DNA from: Sphingorhabdus sp.
GTDB lineage: Bacteria; Pseudomonadota; Alphaproteobacteria; Sphingomonadales; Sphingomonadaceae
Assembly (NCBI RefSeq): GCF_029865925.1
Contig: NZ_JARXAI010000097.1
Location: forward strand, 1 to 41,738
Reading direction: 5' to 3'
DNA: 41,738 nucleotides
Positions within the stretch are counted from its first letter, which is position 1. Each line of letters starts with the position of its first letter. The notes under the pieces are model-generated. The model saw only the letters and a list, made by a program, of their open reading frames with translations. It ran no database searches and was not told where the DNA came from. Made by a program: the position numbers and the translations under genes. This document shows positions 8,597 to 15,966 of the stretch, piece after piece.

Positions 8597-9094
8597 ATGG
8601 CGGGAAGCGTCAATAAAGTCATCATCGTCGGCAACTTGGGCGCAGACCCTGAGGTCAAATCATTCCAGAATGGCGGACGTATCTGCAATTTGCGGATCGC
8701 GACTTCCGAAGATTGGAAGGACCGCACAACGGGCGAGAAAAAAGAGCGCACCGAATGGCACTCTGTCGTGCTCAATTCAGATGGCCTCGTCGGCGTTGCG
8801 GAGCGCTTCTTAAAAAAAGGCAGCAAGGTGTATATCGAAGGCCAATTGCGCACGCGCAAGTGGCAGGATGCTTCGGGCAATGACCGGTATACGACCGAAG
8901 TTTCGGTTGCCGGTTTTGACGGCAAGCTTGTGATGCTCGACGGCCCCAAGGGTGGATCAGGCGGCGGCGGTGATAGCTGGGGCGGCGGCGGATCGTCAGG
9001 CGGCGGTTCTGCTGCTGGCGGCAGTGCTGGCGGAGCATCTGGCTTTGGCGGCGGTGATTTCGACAATGATCTCGACGACGACGTCCCGTTTTGA
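8597..9094 (+). CDS. ssb: Single-stranded DNA-binding protein
   Basis: A 165-residue SSB. The OB fold spans about residues 1-110 ('[19 protein letters not shown]', 'RTEWHSVVL', '[15 protein letters not shown]'). It is followed by a glycine/serine-rich flexible linker (about 115-152) and the acidic tip 'DLDDDVPF' that recruits replication and repair partners. The protein coats single-stranded DNA as a tetramer. An AAGGGC stretch lies upstream of the ATG. No LexA-type operator is visible in the 37 bases between feoB and ssb, so SOS control is not supported here. Confidence 0.97.
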   Translation: MAGSVNKVIIVGNLGADPEVKSFQNGGRICNLRIATSEDWKDRTTGEKKERTEWHSVVLNSDGLVGVAERFLKKGSKVYIEGQLRTRKWQDASGNDRYTTEVSVAGFDGKLVMLDGPKGGSGGGGDSWGGGGSSGGGSAAGGSAGGASGFGGGDFDNDLDDDVPF

Positions 9095-9141
9095 TCGCTA
9101 ATCACGGGGTAATATTGACGGCAGATTGAGCGGGGACCAAC

Positions 9142-9816
9142 ATGAAAAAAGCGATATTGGTCCTTGCCCTCCTTGGCGCGATCGCAGCCTATTTCATTTT
9201 TGATCTCGGTCAGTTTCTCAGCCTCGAAAACTTTAAAGCGAGCCAAGCAGACATTGTCGAGGCGAAAGACGCGAACCCAGTCCTCTACATCACCGGATTT
9301 TTTATCCTGTATGTTGCGGTGACCGGGCTATCCATTCCCGGCGCGGCGATTATGAGCCTTGTTGCCGGCGCATTGTTTGGCGTCGTGGTTGGCACGATCA
9401 TTGTTTCCTTTGCCTCTACTATTGGCGCAACTTTGGCATTTCTAAGTGCACGCTTCGTCTTGCGCGATTGGGTGCAGGGGAAATTTGGTGGGCGTTTGCG
9501 CGTGATTGACGACGGCCTACAAAAGGACGGCGCGTTTTATGTGTTCACACTGCGCCTCATTCCTGTGTTCCCGTTTTTTGTCATCAACCTGTTGATGGGC
9601 TTAACGCGCATTAAAACGCCAACGTTTTTCTGGGTCAGCCAATTGGGAATGTTGCCGGCAACAATCGTGTTTGTGAACGCGGGCACGCAAATCAGCAGGA
9701 TAGAAAGCCCCGCTGGTTTATTGTCCCCGGCCCTTATAGCATCCTTCGTCGCGCTTGCGTTTTTCCCATGGGCGGCAAAGGGTATTGTCGCCTTATTGAA
9801 GCGCGGCCGTGCCTGA
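9142..9816 (+). CDS. TVP38/TMEM64 family membrane protein
   Basis: A 224-residue integral inner-membrane protein of the VTT/DedA superfamily. It has a signal-anchor-like first helix (residues 4-22), then helices near 50-70, 75-110, 145-165, 170-185 and 195-215. The family core shows 'GLSIPGAAIMSLVAGALFG' and 'LRLIPVFPFFVINLLMGLT' (cited as G-A-L-F-G and R-L-I-P-V-F-P-F). Related proteins handle lipid or polyprenyl-phosphate movement, but the substrate of this branch is not established. It overlaps the next gene, a flavin disulfide reductase, by 8 bases, so the two are co-expressed. Confidence 0.9.
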   Translation: MKKAILVLALLGAIAAYFIFDLGQFLSLENFKASQADIVEAKDANPVLYITGFFILYVAVTGLSIPGAAIMSLVAGALFGVVVGTIIVSFASTIGATLAFLSARFVLRDWVQGKFGGRLRVIDDGLQKDGAFYVFTLRLIPVFPFFVINLLMGLTRIKTPTFFWVSQLGMLPATIVFVNAGTQISRIESPAGLLSPALIASFVALAFFPWAAKGIVALLKRGRA

Positions 9817-11269
9817 ACGCGTACAAAAGCCGAAGCGGTTTGACCGCAACCTCATTGTCATTGGTTCTGGCTCGGCTGGCTTGGTCTCTGCATATATCGC
9901 CGCAATGGTGAAGGCCAAAGTGACGTTAATCGAAGCGCATGAAATGGGCGGCGATTGCCTGAACACCGGATGCGTCCCATCCAAGGCGCTTATCAAAAGC
10001 GCGAAGGTCGCACATCAGATTGCCGACGCAGCGCGCTTTGGCATTGATGTGGGCGCGCCCCGTATCGATTTTCCGGCAGTCATGCGCCGCGTGCGCGATG
10101 TCATTACCGCAATTGAGCCACATGACAGCGTTGAGCGCTTCACGGGCCTTGGGGTCGACTGTGTGCAGGGCTATGCGCGCTTCATTGACCCTTGGACGGT
10201 CGAGATTGACGGCGAGCGGCGGTTGACGGCCAAGTCTTTTATCATCGCCACGGGTGCAGCCCCGCTTATCCCGCCGCTACCTGGTGTAGAAGACAGCGGA
10301 TATCTCACCAGTGAGACATTGTGGGATGTAATGGCGACGCGGGCGGCTGTGCCGGACCGGCTGGTCATCTTGGGCGGCGGACCAATTGGATGCGAGCTTG
10401 CGCAGGCATTTCAGCGGCTGGGATCGAACGTGACCATCGTCGAAATGACGGACCGCTTGCTGTTGAAGGAGGATACGGATGCCACCGCCCTGGTGACGGC
10501 GCGTTTGGCATCGGAAGGCGTTTCTATCCGCATCAAGCATCGCGCGTTGCGGTTTGAAGCGGGCAAGACGCTGGTCGTTGCAGGGCCAGAGGGCGAGGCC
10601 GCAATCGCTTATGATGACATCATCATCGCGGTTGGGCGCAAGCCGCGCGTGTCTGGTTTCGGCCTAGAAGAACTTGGGCTGGTCGTTGACGGTCGGTTGG
10701 AAAACGACGTGTTTTTGCGCACCAACATGCCGCACATCCTGTGCGCCGGCGATGTTGCGGGGCGTCAGCAGCTCACCCATGGCGGCAGTCATGAAGCCTG
10801 GTATGCCAGCGTCAACGCGCTTGCTCGCCCCTTCAAAAAATACCGGACCGATTACCGCGTCCTGCCACGCGTAACCTATACAGAGCCCGAACTGGCAACG
10901 GTGGGCCTCACCCAAGCTGAAGCGGAAGAGCAGGGCCTGTCCTTTGATGTCACGCGCTATGATCTGGATGATCTCGACCGGGCAATTGCGGAGAGCGAGG
11001 CGCACGGTTTTGTCAAAATTCTGACCGCAAAGGGCAGTGACCGGATCTTGGGCGCGACCATCATTGGCCAGAATGCCGGCGAAATTCTCGCCGAAGTCAC
11101 CTTTGCGATGAAGCACAATATGGGCCTGCGTAAAATCCTCCAGACCATTCATCCTTATCCCACATTGGCGGAAGCGAACAAATATGCCGCCGGACAATTT
11201 GGCCTCGCGCGCAAGCCTGTGGCATTATTGAAATGGGCGGAACGCTGGTTCCGGTGGCAGCGCGGTTAG
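9809..11269 (+). CDS. Dihydrolipoamide dehydrogenase / mercuric reductase-like flavoprotein
   Basis: A 486-residue class I pyridine nucleotide-disulfide oxidoreductase. An FAD-binding GSGSAG lies at residues 19-24; the redox pair Cys50 and Cys55 is in 'GGDCLNTGCVPSKAL'; a second Rossmann motif 'GGGPIGCELAQ' is near residue 190; 'CAGDVAG' is near 313; and the C-terminal 'HPYPTLAEANK' carries the catalytic His-Glu pair. The vicinal Cys-Cys at the extreme C-terminus of true MerA is absent and no mer genes are near, so mercury reduction is unlikely. No 2-oxoacid dehydrogenase genes are near either. It starts with GTG inside the TVP38 gene, which points to a joint membrane-redox role of unknown nature. 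Confidence 0.88.
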   Translation: MPERVQKPKRFDRNLIVIGSGSAGLVSAYIAAMVKAKVTLIEAHEMGGDCLNTGCVPSKALIKSAKVAHQIADAARFGIDVGAPRIDFPAVMRRVRDVITAIEPHDSVERFTGLGVDCVQGYARFIDPWTVEIDGERRLTAKSFIIATGAAPLIPPLPGVEDSGYLTSETLWDVMATRAAVPDRLVILGGGPIGCELAQAFQRLGSNVTIVEMTDRLLLKEDTDATALVTARLASEGVSIRIKHRALRFEAGKTLVVAGPEGEAAIAYDDIIIAVGRKPRVSGFGLEELGLVVDGRLENDVFLRTNMPHILCAGDVAGRQQLTHGGSHEAWYASVNALARPFKKYRTDYRVLPRVTYTEPELATVGLTQAEAEEQGLSFDVTRYDLDDLDRAIAESEAHGFVKILTAKGSDRILGATIIGQNAGEILAEVTFAMKHNMGLRKILQTIHPYPTLAEANKYAAGQFGLARKPVALLKWAERWFRWQRG

Positions 11270-11868
11270 CGGAAGCTTTTTGCCGCAAGGACCATGCGCT
11301 GAAAAACCGTCAGCAAACACAGCATGGCAAAGACGATCGCGAGCGTCGGGAAATATGCTGGGAACAGACAAAATAGCAAGAAAAAGGCGATAGTCTCCCC
11401 GCCCTCCATCAATCCAGTCGAATAGATAAACGCCTTTGGCCCATGTGTGCCGCCATCGGTGGGTTGCCGCGCGGCAATGGCGGCGAAGGCCAAGAAGCTG
11501 ACGGCGGTTAACGTGAAGCTTGCGACCAGAATTAAGGCTGGCATTTGGGTTGCGGGGTCAATCCATGCGAACGCCACAGGTACCGAGAGGTAAAATACAT
11601 AATCGCAGAGTATATCGAGATAACCGCCCAATTCGGTCGGCCCATTGATGCGCGCAATCGCGCCATCCAGTCCGTCGAAAATCCGGTTCAGCATTATGAA
11701 TGCCAATGCCGCTGCGAAATGCGATTGGGTGATACAAACAGCAGCGCCAAGCCCAAGCCCCGCGCCGCTGATCGTCAATGCGTTCGCCGAAATGCGCGCG
11801 CCAGCGGCCCACGCTGCAACGCGGGTGAGCGCCGGATCGAGCAACCGGCGCAGCGCCACATCAAACAT
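11266..11868 (-). CDS. CDP-alcohol phosphatidyltransferase family protein
   Basis: A 200-residue integral membrane protein. The family signature is at residues 65-89 (D65, D68, G69, A72, R73, then G81, D85, D89), which binds Mg2+ and the CDP-activated lipid or alcohol. Five to six hydrophobic segments surround it. Such enzymes transfer a phosphatidyl group onto an alcohol such as inositol or glycerol phosphate, or act on CDP-alcohols; the acceptor cannot be told here. Its stop overlaps the end of the convergent flavoprotein gene by 4 bases. It follows the DUF177 gene by 12 bases on the same strand and is probably in that operon. Confidence 0.87.
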   Translation of the reverse strand: MFDVALRRLLDPALTRVAAWAAGARISANALTISGAGLGLGAAVCITQSHFAAALAFIMLNRIFDGLDGAIARINGPTELGGYLDILCDYVFYLSVPVAFAWIDPATQMPALILVASFTLTAVSFLAFAAIAARQPTDGGTHGPKAFIYSTGLMEGGETIAFFLLFCLFPAYFPTLAIVFAMLCLLTVFQRMVLAAKSFR

Positions 11869-11880
11869 GGCGCGTGCCCC

Positions 11881-12405
11881 TCATTTTTTCGCCAATAAGT
11901 CTTTAAGGCCTGCCAAAACGCCTGTCGGAACAACATCTTCCTCGCTCTTCACCCCAGCGGCCTTGAGCATTTTCTCCGCCTCCGGGCTACGCGGATAGGG
12001 GTTGAGGGCTAGGCCAAGTGATTGAGCAACGGCTTCGCCCAGGTCAATGGTCTGGCCATCATGAAACATCGTGTCGCAATCCTCTGGCGCAAGCTCAAGC
12101 TCAACCTCGCCATTGACCACAGGCTCTGGAACAAAACGGATATGGACCGCCTCATCCATTCGGGCTGGAACAGGGTCATGCGAGGCAATGCAAAATTGCG
12201 CGAGATCTGCAGTGAAGCGGCCCGTGGCCACAACCCCTTCCGCATCATGCGCCAGCGATATCTCCGCCTTTAACGAACCCAGCGCAGCCAGATCAAAACG
12301 CGCCATCAGACCAGCGCGGGCATCTTCATCCGCGGACAACTGAATATTACGGCTGTGGCTGCCAACTTCCGAAAGTTTGATGACATGGCTGAACTCGTTG
12401 CTCAT
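11881..12405 (-). CDS. YceD family protein (DUF177)
   Basis: About 174 residues. The C-terminal half has the DUF177 layout: a paired-cysteine-like region reduced here to 'FCIASHDPVPARMDEAVHIRF' (single Cys; cited as C-I-A-S-H-D-P-V), an acidic 'VELELAPEDCDTM', then 'IDLGEAVAQSLGLALNPYPRSPEA'. In many bacteria the family sits before rpmF and has been linked to 23S rRNA/ribosome biogenesis, but no rpmF follows here. The ATG at 12405 shares one base with the stop of the upstream chaperone gene (TGATG), indicating coupling. Confidence 0.88.
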   Translation of the reverse strand: MSNEFSHVIKLSEVGSHSRNIQLSADEDARAGLMARFDLAALGSLKAEISLAHDAEGVVATGRFTADLAQFCIASHDPVPARMDEAVHIRFVPEPVVNGEVELELAPEDCDTMFHDGQTIDLGEAVAQSLGLALNPYPRSPEAEKMLKAAGVKSEEDVVPTGVLAGLKDLLAKK

Positions 12406-12929
12406 CACCATTTGGCGTCGCCTTCGACAATCATATCGGGCAATTGTGCGCCCAGCGCCCGCTCGACATCAAGCAGACCCTGGTGTGTGTGGGCAAGCGC
12501 CTCGGGTGATGGCGCAACGCTGCGGTAAATGTTGCGGACAATGACATCATCAAGCAGATTATTGTCCGCCATAGCATTACGCAGTGCGCCAAGCCTGCCG
12601 CCGACCGCACTCATGATCTGGCCAATATGTTTTCCGACAATCATGTCGCCAATGCCGACCTCGCGCAATTGCCCGTCCATGTCGTCGACAAATACTTCCG
12701 TCAGCCGCGCCATGTCCAACGCATAGGCCTTGCCCTCCTCAAGCCGCAGCAGCACAAGAGACAATATCGTCGCAACCATATCGAACCGGCCATCAAGGCT
12801 GTCGGGCACCTGCCCCTCAACATACCAATGCGGCGCGCGGGCCTTAGCCACGATCTGGTTATACAATGGAACAAGTTTCAACTTGGGGTCGGGTTGCCCG
12901 TTACCGAACAGTCTTTTCAAAAATGTCAT
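12405..12929 (-). CDS. Ubiquinol-cytochrome c chaperone family protein
   Basis: About 174 residues. It matches the CBP3/UQCC1-like family that helps assemble cytochrome b of the bc1 complex: 'LYNQIVAKARAPHWY', 'DSLDGRFDMVATILSLVLLRL', 'LTEVFVDDMDGQLREVGIGDMIVGKHI' (cited in parts: D-G-R-F-D, F-V-D-D-M-D-x-x-L-R-E, G-D-M-I-V-G-K) and a C-terminal helical region. I chose the ATG at 12929 because the family begins with a short 'FLKRLFG' helix; an ATG at 12953 in the same frame remains possible. It is the first gene of the leftward run with DUF177 and the phosphatidyltransferase, and is divergent from bamE. Confidence 0.88.
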   Translation of the reverse strand: MTFLKRLFGNGQPDPKLKLVPLYNQIVAKARAPHWYVEGQVPDSLDGRFDMVATILSLVLLRLEEGKAYALDMARLTEVFVDDMDGQLREVGIGDMIVGKHIGQIMSAVGGRLGALRNAMADNNLLDDVIVRNIYRSVAPSPEALAHTHQGLLDVERALGAQLPDMIVEGDAKW

Positions 12930-13041
12930 AACGGCGATTTCATCCTTACTCATCCGGCATTCATCTGGGATTGCATATTGATATTGCGCCTTAAGGATGC
13001 AATGGCAAAGGCCCAAGTTTAGTGGATAAGCGGAGAAGTCT

Positions 13042-13515
13042 ATGCGCGCGTCGCAAATTGTTAGTCTTGCAACAGTGATTGCTGCTTTATCCCTGTCTTC
13101 GGGGTGCACGCGCTTGAAATCACATCAAGGATATATTGGCGACCAAACGTTGCTGAGCTCGGTTCAGCCAGGTGTCGACAATAAGGAGTCGGTTCAGGCA
13201 TCGCTTGGCCGGCCGACATTTGTTGGCCAGTTCGACAAGAATGACTGGTATTATTATTCGCGTGACGCCAAGCAATTGGCATTTTCGCAGCCCGTGGCGG
13301 AAAATCAATATGTGCTCAAGGTCCGTTTCGACCAAGCGGGCAATGTTGCGTCGGTGTCGCAAACCGGCAAAGAACTGATTTCCAAAATCAGCCCCGAAGG
13401 CGATAAGACCCCAACACTTGGCCGCGACACGAGCTTCTTCGAAGAAATCTTCGGCAATATCGGAGCTGTCGGTGCCGGTGGTGGTCAAGGCGGGACGCCG
13501 AACAGCCCGAATTAA
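13042..13515 (+). CDS. bamE: Outer membrane protein assembly factor BamE
   Basis: A 157-residue lipoprotein. The signal peptide ends in a lipobox 'LSSGC' with Cys22 as the lipidated residue. The SmpA/OmlA domain follows ('VQPGVDNKESVQASLGRP', 'DWYYYSR', 'VLKVRFDQAGNVASV'), which binds BamD within the beta-barrel assembly machine on the inner face of the outer membrane. The tail after residue 140 is glycine-rich. GGAG lies about 9 bases before the ATG. The gene stands alone between divergent and convergent neighbours. Confidence 0.95.
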   Translation: MRASQIVSLATVIAALSLSSGCTRLKSHQGYIGDQTLLSSVQPGVDNKESVQASLGRPTFVGQFDKNDWYYYSRDAKQLAFSQPVAENQYVLKVRFDQAGNVASVSQTGKELISKISPEGDKTPTLGRDTSFFEEIFGNIGAVGAGGGQGGTPNSPN

Positions 13516-13564
13516 ATTAAATTCCTGACCGACGTCAAATCGGCATTCTGAGGCTGTTTGCGTT

Positions 13565-13581
13565 CTGAAGCGGAGCTTCGG
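13565..13581. terminator. Possible hairpin terminator between bamE and maeB
   Basis: CTGAAGC-GGA-GCTTCGG forms a 7-pair stem (one G-T pair) in the 78-base gap between two convergent genes. The T run after it is weak (GGTTTGC), so this is a low-grade call based mainly on position. Confidence 0.35.
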
Positions 13582-13593
13582 TTTGCTAGTGAG

Positions 13594-15864
13594 CTACTCC
13601 GTAACGCCTGCTGCTGCCAACACTGCAAGGGTCACAAGGTCGCTTGTGCTGGATGCCATGGTCGCGACTTGCACTTGGCGCTCCATACCCAGCAGCATCG
13701 GACCAATGACTTGATCCCCGCCCAATTCGCGCAGTAGCTTTGCCGAAAGATTTGCCGACTGAAGCCCGGGCATGACCAGAACATTCGCCGGGCCGGACAA
13801 TCGGCAGAACGGATAATTTTTCATCACTGCTGGGTTTAAGGCAACGTCAGGCGGCATGTCGCCTTCATATTCAAAATCGGGCCGACGGGCGTCGAGCAAT
13901 GTAACGGCGTCGCGGATATTGTTAAGCCATGTTCCGGCAGGGTTGCCAAAGGTAGAGAATGACAGGAACGCCACGCGCGGCACATGGCCCATGCGGCGGG
14001 CGACAGCTGCAGTCTTTTCGGCGATGTGCGCCAATTCTTCCGCAGTTGGGCGTTCGTTCACTGTCGTATCGGCAATAAACGTCGTGTGCGTCTTGCCGAC
14101 CATGACGTGAATGCCAAAGGGCACTGCATCCTTTTTCGGGTCAAGCACGCGACGCAATTCGCCCAGTGTCTGGCTAAAGGTGCGGGTAACGCCCGTGATC
14201 ATGGCATCAGCTTGATCCATTTGCAGCAACAGTGCGCCAAAGATGTTGCGGTCGCGATTGACCATCCGCTGAATATCGCGGCGCAAATATCCACGCCGCT
14301 GAAGCCGGTCGTACAATCGGTCGACCATTTTATTGACGAACGGACTTTGGCCGCTGTTATGGATTTCATATTCGTCCGGGTTCGCGCCGAGCCCGATCAG
14401 GTTTTCGGTGACGCGCGCTTCATGGCCAATCAATATCGGCACGCCGTAGCCATCCTGTTTGAACTGGACGGCAGCGCGCAGCACGACATCTTCTTCAGCT
14501 TCAGCGAAAATCACGCGCTTGGGTTTCGCGCGCGCGGCTTGATAAACCTGCGTCAGCGCCGACGTGGTCGGGTTTTGGCGTGCACGCAGGCTGGCGCGAT
14601 AGGCGTCCATATCGGCAATCGGCTTTTGCGCCACGCCCGAATCCATCGCAGCCTTGGCAACTGCGGAAGCAACAATTTCCATCAGACGCGGATCAAATGG
14701 TGATGGGATGATATAATCTCGGCCGAATTTGTGCATGAGCCCGCCATAGGCCGCTGCCACTTCTTCCGGCACAGTTTCGCGCGCCAATTGCGCCAACGCA
14801 TGCGACGCTGCAATCTTCATCGCCTCGTTTATGCTAGTGGCCCGCACATCCAACGCGCCACGGAACAGGAAGGGGAAACACAGGACATTGTTGACCTGAT
14901 TGGGGAAATCCGACCGGCCAGTCGCGACAATTGCGTCGGGACGGGCAGCGCGCGCAACTGGCGGGGAGATTTCGGGGTCGGGGTTTGCCATCGCAAAGAT
15001 GATCGGCTGATCCGCCATGGTTTTCATCATATCGGCCGTCAAGATATTGGCACGGGAAAGCCCCAGAAATACGTCAGCGCCGACGATTGCCTCGGCTAGG
15101 CTGCGCGCAGTGGTCTTTGCGGCATGCGCCGATTTCCATTGGTCCATGCCCTCAATGCGGCCTTGATATATGACACCCTTTGAGTCGCACATGATGACAT
15201 TGTCGTGTGGCACGCCCATGCTCTTGAACAACTCGATACAGGAAATTGCGGCGGCGCCAGCGCCGTTGCATACAACCTTTATATCTTTGAGTGACTTACC
15301 GGTCAGCTCGCACGCGTTAATCAATCCAGCGGTTGCGATAATCGCGGTGCCATGCTGGTCATCGTGAAAGACCGGGATGTTCATCCGCTCTTTCAAAGTC
15401 TGTTCAATGATGAAGCAATCGGGCGCGGCAATGTCTTCCAGATTGATGCCGCCAAAAGTAGGCTCAAGCAATTCAACCGCGTCAATGAAGCGCTGCGCAT
15501 CTTCGGTGTCCACTTCGATGTCGATAGAATCGACATCAGCGAAGCGTTTGAAAAGGACTGCCTTACCCTCCATGACAGGTTTTGACGCTAGCGCGCCCAG
15601 ATTACCCATGCCAAGGATCGCGGTTCCGTTAGAGATTACTGCAACCAAATTGCCTTTCGCGGTGTAATCATAAGCGGTGGCCGGGTCATCATAAATAGCC
15701 TGCACGGGTACGGCGACGCCGGGCGAATAGGCGAGCGACAGGTCGCGTTGCGTTGCCATGGGCTTGGTCGCCACAATTTCGATTTTCCCCGGACGGCCTT
15801 GCGAATGGAAATCCAAAGCTTCCTGCGGGGTGATTTGGACATCGCTATCGTTCGTTTCTCTCAT
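13594..15864 (-). CDS. maeB: NADP-dependent malic enzyme, hybrid with phosphotransacetylase-like domain
   Basis: A 756-residue MaeB-type enzyme that converts malate to pyruvate and CO2 with NADP+. The malic domain (about 1-160) has 'LSLAYSPGVAVP', the catalytic region 'GKAVLFKRFADVDSIDI' and 'NLEDIAAPDCF', then 'FHDDQHGTAII'. The NAD-binding domain (about 165-400) has 'VVCNGAGAAAISC'. The C-terminal third (about 430-756) is the phosphotransacetylase-like domain, usually regulatory and not catalytic, seen in 'RVIFAEAEEDVVLRAA' and 'VLVMPGLQSANLSAKLL'. Acetyl-CoA control is known for the type and inferred here. It is monocistronic, divergent from mutS with 102 bases between. Confidence 0.95.
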   Translation of the reverse strand: MRETNDSDVQITPQEALDFHSQGRPGKIEIVATKPMATQRDLSLAYSPGVAVPVQAIYDDPATAYDYTAKGNLVAVISNGTAILGMGNLGALASKPVMEGKAVLFKRFADVDSIDIEVDTEDAQRFIDAVELLEPTFGGINLEDIAAPDCFIIEQTLKERMNIPVFHDDQHGTAIIATAGLINACELTGKSLKDIKVVCNGAGAAAISCIELFKSMGVPHDNVIMCDSKGVIYQGRIEGMDQWKSAHAAKTTARSLAEAIVGADVFLGLSRANILTADMMKTMADQPIIFAMANPDPEISPPVARAARPDAIVATGRSDFPNQVNNVLCFPFLFRGALDVRATSINEAMKIAASHALAQLARETVPEEVAAAYGGLMHKFGRDYIIPSPFDPRLMEIVASAVAKAAMDSGVAQKPIADMDAYRASLRARQNPTTSALTQVYQAARAKPKRVIFAEAEEDVVLRAAVQFKQDGYGVPILIGHEARVTENLIGLGANPDEYEIHNSGQSPFVNKMVDRLYDRLQRRGYLRRDIQRMVNRDRNIFGALLLQMDQADAMITGVTRTFSQTLGELRRVLDPKKDAVPFGIHVMVGKTHTTFIADTTVNERPTAEELAHIAEKTAAVARRMGHVPRVAFLSFSTFGNPAGTWLNNIRDAVTLLDARRPDFEYEGDMPPDVALNPAVMKNYPFCRLSGPANVLVMPGLQSANLSAKLLRELGGDQVIGPMLLGMERQVQVATMASSTSDLVTLAVLAAAGVTE

Positions 15865-15966
15865 TCTGGACCCCTAACGATTTTTCAACTTTATCACCCC
15901 CTTAACGCGCTACTGACGCAAGGGCAAGCATTGCCCCGCCCGTCGGGCTTCGCTAACGCATAGCAT

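Noticed and set aside
8554-9246. A 230-codon proline-rich frame on the minus strand
   Set aside because: It is the complement of ssb; the proline runs arise from the glycine-rich linker of SSB.
9809-11269. Mercuric reductase (merA)
   Set aside because: The C-terminal Cys pair and all other mer genes are missing; only the general disulfide reductase fold is supported.
12970-13003. ATTGCAT / ATGCAAT inverted repeat between the bc1 chaperone gene and bamE
   Set aside because: Seven-base arms separated by 20 bases in A+T-rich DNA are too easily met by chance to call an operator.
15922-15948. Two small adjacent hairpins upstream of mutS
   Set aside because: Stems of 4-6 pairs without a T run in a divergent promoter region; no function can be supported.
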